This document shows positions 13,901-23,200 of a stretch of 64,000 nucleotides of DNA, piece after piece; positions within the stretch are counted from its first letter, which is position 1, and each line of letters begins with the position of its first letter. The position numbers were made by a program, and so were the translations under genes. Source of the DNA: Streptomyces venezuelae (GTDB lineage Bacteria; Actinomycetota; Actinomycetes; Streptomycetales; Streptomycetaceae); NCBI RefSeq assembly GCF_008642335.1, contig NZ_CP029191.1, positions 7,192,001 through 7,256,000 on the forward strand, read 5' to 3'. The notes below the pieces were generated by a model. That model saw only the letters and a list, made by a program, of their open reading frames with translations, had not been told where the DNA came from and made no database searches.

Positions 13901-14202
13901 CGGAGTCCGCCACCCTCGTCGAACACCTCCTGGAGCGTCTGTCGCCCGACGGTGCCCCGCAGGCGCCCAAGGACGCCGCCGACCCGGTGCTCAACGAACT
14001 CGGCAGGATCGAATCCTCCTTGGACGCTCTCGCCCTCGACGACGAGGCGCGGGGCCGCGTCACCAGGCGCCTCAACACCCTCCTGTCCAAGCTGAACGGC
14101 TCCGGACCCGATAGGGGTGCCGCGGCCGGCGTGACCGACCTGGACACGCTCGACGACGTGTCCGACGACGAGATGTTCGAGTTCATCGACCGTGAGTTGT
14201 GA
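1915..14202 (+). CDS. monAIII: Two-module type I PKS (monensin modules 3-4-like): KS-AT-DH-KR-ACP / KS-AT-DH-ER-KR-ACP
   Basis: 4095 residues. ATG at 1915 is chosen because it opens the docking helix ([19 protein letters not shown]) and has GGGGAG 11 bp upstream. Module 3: KS (35-460; Cys204, His339, His379); AT with GHSVG Ser674 and HAFH774, so malonyl-CoA; DH with H986 in HAIAGGVPLP and D1196 in DAALH; KR with TGGTGGLG (1556), IDD and Tyr1699; ACP Ser1871. Module 4: KS Cys2108; AT with GHSQG Ser2557 and YASH2656, so methylmalonyl-CoA; DH H2866 and D3042; ER (about 3325-3640) with NFRDVL and Tyr3374 in LGMYP; KR (LDD, Tyr3795; third glycine of the NADPH loop is Ala); ACP Ser3969. Module 3 should leave a trans double bond and module 4 a saturated methyl-branched unit. 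Low-complexity inserts interrupt the first DH and the DH-KR linker. The C-terminal docking tail is EMFEFIDREL. Confidence 0.93.
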   Translation: MVSEEKLVDYLKRVSADLHATRQRLREAEERDQEPVAVVEMACRYPGGVRTPEDLWELVSTGGNALGPFPDNRGWDLERLFHPDPDHPGTSYAREGGFVHDVDRFDPEFFGISPREAAVLDPQQRLLLECAWEALERAGIDPQSLRGSSTGVYAGAALPGFGTPHIDAAAEGHLVTGSAPSVLSGRLAYTFGLEGPAVTIDTACSSSLVAVHLAAHALRRRECDLALAGGVTVMPTPYVFTEFSRQRGLAADGRCKPFAAAADGTAFSEGAGLLVLERLADARRAGHRVLAVIRGSAVNQDGASNGLTAPNGPSQQRVIRAALAGARLSPAEVDAVEAHGTGTRLGDPIEADALLATYGQERHEGRPLWLGSVKSNIGHTQGAAGAAGLIKMVQALRHGTLPATLYVDEPTPHADWESGAVRLLTEPVAWPAGERVRRAGVSSFGISGTNAHLILEEAPSAAGREPEGAADGARPPAVRAPAPWLLSARTPEALRAQADALAGYVAARDGMVGNHADIAGTLLRRTLFEHRAVVFGGEGDESGAASERGERVAALAALAGGRTHPALVRAAGPARSGGTAFLFTGQGSQRPGMGAELYAAFDTFARSLDETCAHLDPLLEQPLRDTLFAPADTARAAALHGTGVTQAALFALEVALYRLVTSFGITPSHLTGHSVGEIAAAHVAGVLTLPDACTLVAARGRLMQALPAGGAMLAVQAAEDDVLPLLAGREARLSLAAVNGPTAVVVSGDADAVADVEQTLRGRGLKTKRLNVSHAFHSPLIEPMLDDFRAVARTLTFHAPTLSVVSNLTGRLADAELLADPEYWVRHVRQPVRFHDGLRTLGDRGVVRYLELGPDPVLATMVQDCLPARTGDEGAAAEPVVAAALRSGHDEVRTLLGAVAALHVDGEPADLGVLVPADAEQLPLPTYRFQRRRYWRPTPDAAAPARAAGLQETGHPLLPAVIHQADGGLLLAGRLSLRTQPWLGDHAIAGGVPLPATAFVELALLAGRHGDCDTIEDLTLETPLVLEDSGAGVHGGDGDGGVGVGVGGGADADAVKVQVALGALDESGSRTLTIHSRPAGAEGDEEAGGDGDHAYGWRRHATGILRTGRAAERPSTHASTLPSEPGITPWPPADATALDVDALYARLDAQGYNYGPAFRAVRAAWRHGDELYADVRLADEQRAEAAEFALHPALFDAALHVVDELYRGEDGVTEPTGASEARVRLPFSFSDVRHYATGATRLRVRLGPRGDDRLHLTLTDTEGAPVATVDALQLRIVAADRWRTARPAAGLPLHHVEWQQLPLPDAPSTAAATWAVLGPDDPGLGPAVNRHPDLAALTDAVAKGEPVPDIVVAPMLPEDTDAAAAKGDAPDRDDPASDLPARVRTHAQRALDLLRAWFAADTLTAARLVILTTGAVTTGPDDAPADLATAPLWGLVRAAQAEQPDRVLLVDIDETRASRDALPAGVTAAMSHAAESELALRMGTPRVPRLTATRTPTPTPSLGLAASPSLGSAGTPSQGSAASPAAVSASAAIRSSTSPLAPAPPPFPPTGTTLITGGTGGLGRAVARHLATAHGVRHLLLVSRRGEGADGVAELRDDLADVDVDIRVAACDITDPDALARLVAGIPDAHPLTAVVHTAGVIDDSLIASMTPERLDTVLAPKADAAWTLHELTRDMNLSAFVLFSSGASILGNGGQSNYAAANTFLNTLAEHRRAQGLAATSLAWGLWESASGGMAARLGDTDRARIHRTGVAGLTDEQALALFDTALTAPHPTVLATRFDRAALRAQAADHTLQPALRGLVRTPRPTVAATEDNTAAPASWTARLARLSAADRDRALSDLVREQIATVLAHPAPESLELSRAFQELGFDSLTALELRNRLSTATGIRLPATLIFDHPSPTALVRHLRSHLPDTDASTAPAASAPAPRTTATDDDPIAIVGMACHYPGGVTSPEQLWRLVATGTDAIGPFPEDRGWDTAGLFDPDPDQVGHSYTREGGFLYDAARFDAGFFGISPREAAATDPQQRLLLETAWQAFEHAGIDPATLRGTSCGVITGIMYDDYGSRFLARKPDGFEGRIMTGSTPSVASGRVAYTFGLEGPAITVDTACSSSLVAMHLASQALRQGECELALAGGVTVMATPNTFVEFSRQRGLAPDGRCKPFAATADGTGWGEGAGLVVLERLSDTRRNGHKVLAVIRGSAVNQDGASNGLTAPNGPSQERVIRAALAGSGGSPDDVDVVEAHGTGTTLGDPIEAQALLATYGQGRPDERPLWLGSVKSNIGHTQAAAGAAGVIKMVMALRNDLLPPTLHADEPTPHVEWDGGGVRLLTEPVPWPRGGRPRRAGVSSFGISGTNAHLILEEAPEEAAAEVVAPVPDGSVVPWVVSGRTVEALREQARRLGAFVSRSAEALPGEVGWSLATTRSVFEHRAVVVGRGREELVAGVAALAAGEVSADVVVGAATSAGAGPVLVFPGQGSQWVGMGARLLEESPVFAARIAECEQALSAYVDWSLTEVLCGDGSELARVEVVQPVLWAMMVSLAAVWADQGIIPAAVIGHSQGEMAAACVAGALSLEDAARIVAVRSDALRQLQGHGDMASIGTSAERTVELIGERPDVCVAAVNGPSSTVISGSPEPVAAVVADAESHGLRARVIDVGYASHHPQIDALHDELTERLADLRPVPTDVAFYSTVTAERLTDTTALDTDYWVTNLRQPVRFADTVEALLADGYRLFIEASPHPVLALGMEETIEQADATATVVPTLRRDHGDSAQLARAAALAFTAGADLDWRRWFPTDPTPRTIGLPTYAFQHQHYWLEEPSGAFGDAADLGMASAGHPLLGACVELAEADSYLLTGRLSRTAPSWLAEHVVAGTALVPGAAIVEWVLRAADEAGCATVDELTLQAPLVLPEDGGVQIQVSVGTADEQGGRRDVRVYSRPDQAGQAGRAGRAVGADWLCHATGVVNSQPSDMEATALDGRWPPAGAEPVDAEGFYSQAAAAGYEYGPAFQGLRALWRHGTELLAEVELPEPAGAHDGFGMHPALLDAALHPLMLLDRPEDGQMWLPYAWIGVSLSADGATRLRVRLSPQGESAERDLKVVIADGTGAPVLSVDALTLRAADPARLVAAAARGGVDGLYTVDWTPLPVPASGDRVPGVAMDGGDWVTLADGAGMADVVAAAAAGGVAPWAVVAPVEGDADDGLRVAERVLSVVQGFLAAPELAESRLILVTRGAQAVGEAEGDDDVDASAAAAWGLVRSAQSENPGRFVLLDIETNGDVLGHQAAVHHAVDVLDEPQLATRAGVLYAPRLTPARVPEELVPPLGSSAWRLGTSGTAILENLSVIDAPEALTPLAAGQVRVSVRAAGMNFRDVLIALGMYPDKGTFAGSEGAGYVTEVGPGVTHLGVGDRVMGLFEGAFAPVAVADARMVVPVPEGWSLQEAAAVPVVFLTAWYGLVDLGRLTAGETLLIHAGTGGVGMAATQIARHLGAEVYATASPAKHGVLDGMGIDAGHRASSRDLDFEGSLREATGGRGMDVVLNSLAGEFTDASLRLLAPGGRMVDMGKTDKRDPERVAAEHAGAWYRAFDLVPHAGPDRIGEMLAEMGELFASGVLAPLPVKAWPLGRAREAFRFMSQAKHTGKLVLDIPPSLDPDGTVLITGGTGVLAAAVAEHVVEKWGVRHLLLAGRRGPDAPGCSELVSRVQELGAEVSVVAADVGDAGAVAELVGKTDPAHPLTGVIHAAGVLDDAVVTAQTSESLARVWAAKATAARHLHEATRETRLGLFAVFSSAAATLGSPGQANYAAANAYCDALVQRRRAEGLTGLSIGWGLWQTASGMTGHLGAADLARMKRTGFTPLTTEKGLALLDAAHAHGRPHMVAVDLDARVVAARPAASRPALLRALGGAAPGTRNVRRTAATGAAAADGLAARLAGLPPAERRRVLLDVVRSNVAGVLGHTDHDAVRPDTSFKELGFDSLTAVELRNRLAAATGLKLPAALVFDYPESATLVEHLLERLSPDGAPQAPKDAADPVLNELGRIESSLDALALDDEARGRVTRRLNTLLSKLNGSGPDRGAAAGVTDLDTLDDVSDDEMFEFIDREL
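5018..5072 (+). repeat. Gly/Val/Asp low-complexity insertion inside the module 3 DH
   Basis: Repeats of GGTGTC and GACGCT encode a Gly-Val/Asp-Gly/Asp-Ala stretch in the dehydratase, between its two catalytic halves. It is in frame and probably a surface loop. Confidence 0.75.
6391..6500 (+). repeat. Thr/Pro/Ser repeat in the module 3 DH-KR linker
   Basis: Tandem ACTCCG units encode TPTPTP, followed by imperfect repeats of SLG(L/S)A and TPSQGSA. It lies between the structural half of the KR region and the NADPH-binding loop. Confidence 0.75.
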
Positions 14203-14271
14203 CCTGCCGCCCCCCCCGTACGCCCTCGTGCCCCCCGTGCCTTCGCTGAGCTGATGGAGAAGTGACGTTCG

Positions 14272-17200
14272 ATGTCGAGTGCCGAAGAGTCGAGTGCCGG
14301 AACGCCGAGCACCGAGGCGAAGCTCCGTCAGTACCTGAAGCGGGTCACCGTGGACCTGGGCCAGGCCCGCCGACGCCTGCGCGAGGTGGAGGAGCGGGCA
14401 CAGGAGCCCATCGCCATCGTCTCCATGGCGTGCCGCTTCCCCGGCGACACCCGTACGCCCGAAGCCCTGTGGGACCTGGTCGCCGCGGGCGGCGACGCCG
14501 TCGGCGACTTCCCCACGAACCGCGGCTGGGACCTGGACAGCCTCTACCACCCGGACCCCGAGCATCCCGGGACCAGCTACGTGCGCCGCGGCGGCTTCCT
14601 CCACGACGCCCCCGGCTTCGACGCGTCGTTCTTCGGGATCTCCCCGCGCGAGGCCCTGGCGATGGACCCGCAGCAGCGGGTGCTCATGGAGACGGCCTGG
14701 CAGCTCCTGGAGCGGGCCGGCATCGACCCGGCGTCCCTGAAGCTGACGCCGACCGGCGTCTACATCGGCGCGGGCGTCCTCGGGTTCGGCGGCGCGCAGC
14801 CCGACAAGGCGGTGGAGGGCCACCTCCTGACCGGCAACGCGCTGAGCGTCCTGTCCGGCCGCATCTCCTTCACGCTCGGCCTGGAAGGCCCGTCGGTGAG
14901 CGTCGACACCGCGTGCTCGTCCTCGCTGGTGTCGATGCACCTCGCGGCCCAGGCGCTGCGGCAGGGCGAGTGCGACCTGGCCATGGCGGGCGGCGTGACC
15001 ATCATGTCGACGCCGGGCGCGTTCACGGAGTTCTCCCGACAGGGCGCGCTGTCTCCCGACGGACGGAGCAAGGCCTTCGCCGCGTCCGCCGACGGCACGG
15101 GCTTCTCCGAGGGCGCGGGCCTGCTCCTCCTGGAACGCCTCTCCGACGCGCGCCGCAACGGCCGCGAGGTCCTCGCGGTCATCCGCGGCTCGGCCGTCAA
15201 CCAGGACGGCGCGAGCAACGGCCTGACCGCCCCCAACGGCCCCTCCCAGGAGCGCGTCATCCGCGCCGCCCTCGCCAACGCGGGCCTGGGCGCCGCCGAA
15301 GTCGACGCCGTCGAGGCCCACGGCACCGGTACGAGGCTCGGCGACCCCATCGAGGCGGGCGCCCTGCACGCCACCTACGGCCGCGAACGCGACGACGACC
15401 ACCCCCTGTGGCTCGGCTCGGTCAAGTCGAACATCGGACACCCGCAGGGCGCCGCGGGCGTCGCCGGCGTCATCAAGATGGTCATGGCCCTGCGGCGCGA
15501 ACTGCTGCCCGCCACGCTGTACGTCGACGAGCCGACCCCGCACGTCGACTGGTCCTCCGGCACGGTCAGGCTCCTCACCGAGCCGGTCGAGTGGAAGCGC
15601 GGCGAACGCCCGCGCCGCGCCGGCGTCTCCGCGTTCGGCATGTCGGGGACGAACGCACACGTGATCCTGGAAGAGGCACCCGAGGTCCCGGAGGGGTCCG
15701 ACGAGCAGGATCCCCGGCAGGCACCCGAGGCCGAGGCGCAGGAACCGTCCACGACCGCCGCCGTCGTCGTCCCGTGGGTCGTCTCCGGGCGCGGCGAGGA
15801 CGCGCTGCGCGCCCAGGCCGCGCTGCTGGCCGAGCACGTGCGCGACAACGGCGGGTCGTCGTCGCCCACCGACGTGGGATGGTCGCTCGCCACGACCCGC
15901 TCGGTGTTCGAGAACCGGGCCGTCGTCATCGGCACGGACCAGGCCGCACTCCTCGACGGACTCCGCTCGCTGGCCGACGGCGAGGCCTCGCCGGACGTCG
16001 TGTCGGGAGCGGCAGGCGCCACGGGCCCCGGGCCGGTCATGGTGTTCCCCGGACAGGGCGGCCAGTGGGTGGGCATGGGCGCCCGGCTCCTCGAGGAGTC
16101 CCCGGTGTTCGCGGCCCGCATCGCCGAGTGCGAGCAGGCCCTGTCCGCGTACGTCGACTGGTCCCTGACCGACGTGCTGCGCGGGGACGGGTCCGAACTG
16201 TCCCGCATCGACGTCGTCCAGCCCGTGCTGTGGGCCGTCATGGTCGCCCTCGCCGCCGTCTGGGCCGACCAGGGCATCGAACCCGCCGCGGTCGTCGGCC
16301 ACTCGCAGGGCGAGATCGCCGCCGCGTGCGTCGTGGGCGCCATCTCCCTGGACGAGGCGGCGCGCATCGTATCCGTCCGCAGCGTCCTGCTGCGCACGCT
16401 GTCGGGGCGCGGCGGCATGGCGTCCCTCGGCATGGGCCAGGAGCAGGCCGCCGAGCTGATCGACGGACACCCGGGGGTGGTGGTCGCAGCCGTCAACGGC
16501 CCTACGTCCACGGTCATTTCAGGTCCGCCCGAGGGCATCGAGGCCGTCGTCGCCGATGCTCAGGAGCGCGGGCTGCGCGCCCGTGCCGTCGCCTCCGACG
16601 TGGCGGGGCACGGCCCGCAGCTGGACGCGATCCTGGACGAGCTCACCGAGAGGCTCGCCGGCATCCGCCCCGCCGCCACCGACGTCGCGTTCTACTCCAC
16701 CGTCACCGCGGAGCACCTCACCGACACCACCGCCCTGGACACCGGCTACTGGGTGCGCAACGTCCGCCGTACCGTGCGCTTCGCCGACACCATCGACGCG
16801 CTGCTCGCCGACGGATACCGCCTGTTCATCGAGGCCAGCCCGCACCCCGTCCTCAACCTCGCCCTGGAGAGCATCGTCGAACGGGCGGACGTGTCCGCCT
16901 CCGTGGTGCCCACTCTGCGCCGGGACCACGGCGACACCGCCCAGCTCGCCCGCGCCGCCGCCCGGGCGTTCACGGCGGGCGCGGACGTCGACTGGCGCCG
17001 CTGGTTCCCGGCCGACCCCGCCCCCCGTACGGTCGACCTCCCCACCTACGCCTTCCAGCGCCAGGACTTCTGGCTCGCCCCGGCCGCCGGACGCTCCGGC
17101 GACCCCGCGGGCCTTGGCCTCGCCGCCTCCGGACACCCGCTCCTCGGCGCCTCCGTGGGCCTGGCGAGCGGCGACGTACACCTGCTGAGCGGCCGTGTGT

Positions 17201-20200
17201 CGCGGCAGTCGGCCGCGTGGCTCGACGACCACGTCGTGGCAGGGCACGCCCTGGTGCCCGGCGCCGCACAGGTGGAGTGGGTGCTCCGCGCCGCCGACGA
17301 GGCGGGCTGCCCCGCCCTGGAGGAACTGACGCTGCAGACCCCGCTCGTCCTGCCCGACACCGGGGGCCTGCAGATCCAGGTCGTCGTGGACGCGGCCGAC
17401 GCGCACGGCCGACGCGACGTACGGCTGTTCTCCCGCCCCGACGACACGGACGCCGACGACGCCTTCGCGTCGGAACGGCCGTGGACCTGCCACGCGACGG
17501 GCGTCCTGGGCTCCGAGGAGGTCCCCGAACAGGCGCATGGTGCAAGGGGGTCCGAACCCCTGGACGGCGCCTGGCCCCCGCCCGGCGCCGACCCCGTGGA
17601 CCCCGCCGACCTCTACGCGCAGGCAGACCGCACCGGCTACGGCTACGGCCCCGCCTTCCGCGGCGTACGCGCGCTGTGGCGCCACGGAAGGGACGTCCTC
17701 GCCGAGGTGACGCTGCCCGAGGAAGCCGGTGACCCGGACGGCTTCGGCATCCACCCGGCGCTCCTGGACGCGGTCCTGCAGCCCGCGGCCCTCCTGCTGC
17801 CGCCCACCGACACCGCGCAGGTCTGGCTGCCGTTCGCATGGAACGACGTGGCCCTGCACGCCGTACGGGCCACCACGGTCCGGGTACGCCTCACCCTGCT
17901 CGGCGAGCGCGTCGACCAGGGCCTGCGGATCGATGTCGCCGACGCCGTGGGCGCGCCGGTGCTCACCGTCCGCGACCTGCGCTCGCGCCCGACCGACATC
18001 GGCCGCCTGGCCGCGGCCGGGGCCCGCGAACGGCACGGGCTGTTCGACCTGAAGTGGCTCGCGCCGGAAGACCTGGGTGGCCTTCGGGCGGGCGGCTCCC
18101 GTGGGGGCGGCTGGGTCACTCTGGGGGAGGACGTCCCCGACCTCGCCGCTCTCCTGGAGTCCATCGAGTCCGGCGCCCCGGCGCCGCAGCTGGTCGCGGC
18201 CCCCGTCGAGCCCGACCCGGCCGACGACGGCCTGGCTCTCGCCACTCACGTACTCGACCTCGTACAGACCTGGCTCGCCGCGCCACCGCACGACAGCCGT
18301 CTGGTGCTCGTGACACGGGGAGCAGTGGCGTTCGACGGCGAGGGGGACGTGGGTGTCGCAGCCGCGGCCGTGTGGGGGCTTGTCCGCAGCGCCCAGTCGG
18401 AGAACCCCGACCGCTTCACGCTGATCGACCTCGGCCCCGAGGACACGCTCGCGGACGCCGTGGAAGCGGCACAGCTGGACGAACCCCAACTCGCGCTGCG
18501 CGACGGGGAGATACGGGTCCCGAGGCTGACCCGAGCCACACAGGAACGGGCAGGCGGGCGGGCAATCGAGCACGCGGATGGCGACGCGCAGGTCGACCCT
18601 GGCGGCACGGTCCTCATCACGGGCGGCTCCGGGGTGCTCGGCCGACTGGTCGCCGAACACCTCGTCAGGGAGTGGGGCGTACGCCACCTGCTGCTGGCGA
18701 GCCGACGCGGCGACCGGACACCGGGCAGCAGGGAACTGCGCACCCGACTGACGGAGTTGGGCGCCGCCACCGTGGACATCGCGACGGCCGATGTCGCCGA
18801 CGCCGAATCGGTCGCGGCCCTGATCACGTCGATCGACCCGGCGCACCCGCTGACCGGGGTGATCCACGCGGCCGGTGTCCTGGACGACGCCGTGGTCACC
18901 GCGCAGACCCCCGAGAGCCTCGCGTGGGTGTGGGCGGCGAAGGCGACGGCCGCACGCCTGCTCCACGAAGCCACCCGGGAGATCCCCCTCGACCTCTTCG
19001 TGGTCTTCTCCTCGGCGGCCGCGTCACTCGGCAGCCCCGGCCAGGCCAACTACGCGGCGGCCAACGCCTATTGCGACGCCCTCGTGCAGCACCGCCGCGC
19101 CCAGGGACTCGCGGGCCTGTCCATCGCCTGGGGCCTGTGGCAGGCGACCAGCGGCATGACCGGGCAGCTCAGCGACACCGACCTGGCACGCATGAAGCGC
19201 ACCGGCTTCGCCGCGCTCACCGACGAGGGCGGCCTGGCCCTGCTCGACGCGGCCCGCGCCCACGACCACGCGTACGTGGTCGCCGCCGACCTCGACCCGC
19301 GCGCCGTCACCGACGGCCTCTCCCCGCTCCTGCGCACGCTCACCGCCCCCACCGCACGACGCCGGGTGGCCTCCGAGGGCCTCGCCGACGGAGCGCTTGC
19401 CGCGCGCCTCGCGGGTCTCGACGAGGACGGACGTCTGGAGCTTCTCACCGATGTCGTACGCGAGTACGTCGCCGCCGTCCTCGGCCACGGCTCCGCGTCC
19501 CGCGTGAGCATCGACGTCGCCTTCAAGGATCTGGGCTTCGACTCACTGACGGCGGTGGAGCTCCGCAACCGGCTCTCGGCCGCCTGCGACGTACGGCTGC
19601 CCGCCACCCTCATCTTCGACCACCCCACCCCCCAGGCCCTCGCGGTCCACCTCTGCACGCGCCTCGGCGGGCCGACCGCGGCTCCTGCCATGCCTGCGCC
19701 CGCCGCGCGGCCCGCCGCCACGACGGACGACCCGGTGGCGATCGTCGCCATGGCCTGCCGTTTCCCCGGCGGCGTCAACTCCGCGGACGACCTGTGGGAC
19801 CTGCTCGACACCCGCACGGACGCGATGGGCGGATTCCCGACGGACCGCGGCTGGGACCTCGGCCGCCTCTTCCACCCGGACCCCGAACACCCCGGCACCA
19901 CCTACGCCGACCAGGGCGGATTCCTGCCCGACGCGGGTGATTTCGACGCGGCGTTCTTCGGGATCAACCCGCGGGAGGCGTTGGCGATGGATCCGCAGCA
20001 GCGTCTGTTGCTGGAGGCGTCGTGGGAGGTGTTCGAGCGTGCGGGCATCGACCCGACGGCGCTCAGGGGCAGCCTGACCGGCACATACGTCGGCCTGATG
20101 AACCACGACTACGCCAAGTCCTTCCCCGAGGCCGACGCCCAGCTGGAGGGCTACGCCTACCTCGCGAGCACCGGCAGCATGGCATCCGGCCGCGTCGCCT

Positions 20201-23200
20201 ACACCTTCGGCCTGGAGGGTCCGGCGGTGACGGTGGACACGGCGTGCTCGTCGTCGCTGGTCTCGCTCCACCTGGCGGCGCAGGCGCTGCGCCAGGGCGA
20301 GTGCGATTTGGCCCTCGCTGGCGGCGTCACCGTCATGGCCGACCCGGACATGTTCGCGGGCTTCGCACGACAGCGGGGCCTGTCACCCGACGGCCGCTGC
20401 AAGCCGTACGCCGCCGGGGCCGACGGAGTCGGGTTCTCCGAGGGTGTCGGCGTGCTGTTGCTGGAACGGCTGTCGGATGCCCGGCGCAATGGTCACCAAG
20501 TATTGGCGGTGGTGCGGGGTTCGGCGGTGAATCAGGACGGTGCGAGCAATGGTTTGACGGCGCCGAATGGTCCGTCGCAGGAGCGGGTGATTCGGCAGGC
20601 GTTGGCGAGTGGTGGTCTCTCGGCAGGGGACGTCGATGTGGTGGAGGGGCACGGGACGGGGACGACGTTGGGTGATCCGATCGAGGCGCAGGCTTTGCTG
20701 GCGACGTATGGGCAGGGTCGTTCGGTGGGTCGGCCGGTGTGGTTGGGGTCGGTGAAGTCGAATATTGGTCATACGCAGGCGGCTGCGGGTGTTGCGGGTG
20801 TCATCAAGATGGTGATGGCGATGCGGCGTGGTGTGGTGCCGGCGAGTTTGCATGTGGATGAGCCGTCGCCGCATGTGGATTGGGATTCGGGTGCGGTGCG
20901 GTTGGCGGTGGAGGCGGTGCCGTGGCCGGAGGTGGCGGGGCGGGGTGTGCGTCGTGCGGGTGTGTCGTCGTTCGGTGCGTCGGGGACGAATGCGCATGTG
21001 ATCGTCGAGTACGTTCCCGAGCCTGCCGTTGAGGTTGCTGTCGAGGGAGTGGTTGCGGGGGACGGTGACGGGGCGTTGGTGCCGTGGGTGCTGTCGGCGC
21101 GGAGTCCGCAGGCGTTGCGAGACCAGGCACGCCGACTGCGCGCCTTCGCCGAGGACGCGTCGCGCGCACCGCTCACCGATGTCGGCTGGTCGCTGCTCGG
21201 CACGCGTGCGCTGCATGAGCGCCGGGCCGTGGTGGTGGGCGCGGACCGCGCCGACATCGTGGCCGGACTTGAGGCGCTGGCGGCGGGAGAGCCGCATCCG
21301 GCGCTGATCGGTCCGTCCTCGGGGCAGTCGCCGACAGGCGATGACGTGGTCTGGCTGTTCAGTGGCCAGGGCAGTCAGGTGGTGGGGATGGGGGCCGGGT
21401 TGTATGAGCGGTTCCCTGTGTTCGCGCAGGCCTTTGATGAGGTGTGCGGGCTGCTGGATGTGCAGTTGGGTGGTTCGGTTCGGGAGGTTGTGTTCGGGGG
21501 GGCGCGGGAGCGGTTGGATCACACGATGTGGGCGCAGGCGGGGTTGTTTGCGCTGCAGGTGGGTCTGGCGCGGTTGTGGGAGTCGGTGGGGGTGCGGCCG
21601 GATGTGGTGGTCGGGCACTCGATCGGGGAGATCGCGGCGGCGCATGTGGCGGGGGTCTTTGGGCTTGCGGATGCGTGTCGAGTGGTGGGTGCGCGGGCGC
21701 GGTTGATGGGTGCGTTGCCCGAGGGTGGTGCGATGTGCGCGGTGCAGGCCACGCGGGAGGAGCTGACGGCGGACCTTGCGGGTTCCGGCGTGAGTATCGC
21801 GGCGGCCAACACCCCGGACTCCACCGTCATTTCGGGCCCGGTGGACGAGGTGGAGAGGGTTGTTGCGCTGTGGCGGGAGAAGGGGCGTAAGACCAAGGCG
21901 CTCTCGGTCAGCCACGCGTTTCACTCGGCCCTGATGGAGCCGATGCTGGTGGAGTTCACCGAGGCGATACGTGACGTGAAGTTCGCGGCGCCGAAGATTC
22001 CGTTGATGAGCAACGTTTCCGGCACGGAAGCGGGGGTGGAGATCACCGCTCCGGAGTACTGGGCCAAGCATGTGCGGGAAGCCGTTCTCTTCCAGCCCGC
22101 CATCGCCGCAGTGGGCGCTCGTGCGCGTGCGTTCGTCGAGTTGGGTCCCGCCCCTGTGCTGTCGACCGCAGCCCAGCGCACGCTCGACGACGTCGTGGAC
22201 CCGCGAGAAGGCGAGCCCGTCGTCACGGCGTCCCTGGACTCGGGCCGACCGGACGACGTCGCTTTCGCGCAGGCCATGGCACGCCTGCACACGGCGGGAG
22301 TTGCCGTCGACTGGTCGGGATTCTTCCCGGCTGATCCGGCGCCGCGCACGGTCGAGCTGCCTACGTATGCGTTCCAGCGGGAGCGGTTCTGGCTGTCCGG
22401 GCGTGCGGGGAGTGGGGATGCGGCGGGGCTGGGTCTGGTGGCTGCGGGGCATCCCTTGCTGGGTGCGGCGGTGGAGTTCGCCGATCGGGGTGGCTGCCTG
22501 TTGACGGGGCGTGTGTCGCGTTCCGGTGTCTCGTGGCTTGCCGACCATGTGGTGGGCGGGGCGGTGTTGGTGCCGGGTGCTGCGCTCGTGGAGTGGGTGT
22601 TGCGGGCCGGTGATGAGGTTGGCTGCGCGGTCGTGGATGAGTTGATGTTGCAGGTGCCTGTGGTGGTGCCTGAGGCGTCCGGGTTGCGGGTGCAGGTGGT
22701 CGTGGACGAGGCGGGGGAGGACGGGCGGCGCGGTGTTCATGTCTACAGCCGTCCCGACACTGATACTGCCGACGCTGCTGTGGGCGGTGACGATACGTGG
22801 GTCTGCCACGCCACCGGCGTACTCACCCCCGAAAGTCCACTGGCCGTGGACGAGACGATGTCCGGAGCCTGGCCGCCCGTCGGCGCTGAGCCGTTGACCG
22901 TGGAGGGCTTCTACGCGACGGCCGCGGAGGATGGATACGGGTACGGTCCGGCCTTCCGAGGGCTGCGGGCCGCCTGGCGGCACGGCGGGGATCTGCTGGC
23001 CGAGGTCGCCCTGCCCGAGGCCGCCGGCCCGCACGACGGTTACGGCATCCACCCCGCCCTCCTCGACGCCACCCTCCACCCTCTGCTCGTCTCGCGCCTT
23101 CAGGCGGGTTCGGGCGACGAGCAGCTCTACGTGCCGTTCGCGTGGACCGGGGTGTCTCTGCGGGCCGTCGGTGCCACGACCGTGCGGGTGCGCCTGCGCC

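Noticed and set aside
8512..16470. Very long minus-strand open frames opposite the PKS genes, such as a 2652-codon frame here
   Set aside because: They are shadows of G/C-rich third positions in the PKS genes; they encode Arg/Gly/His-rich sequence with no domains and no ribosome sites.
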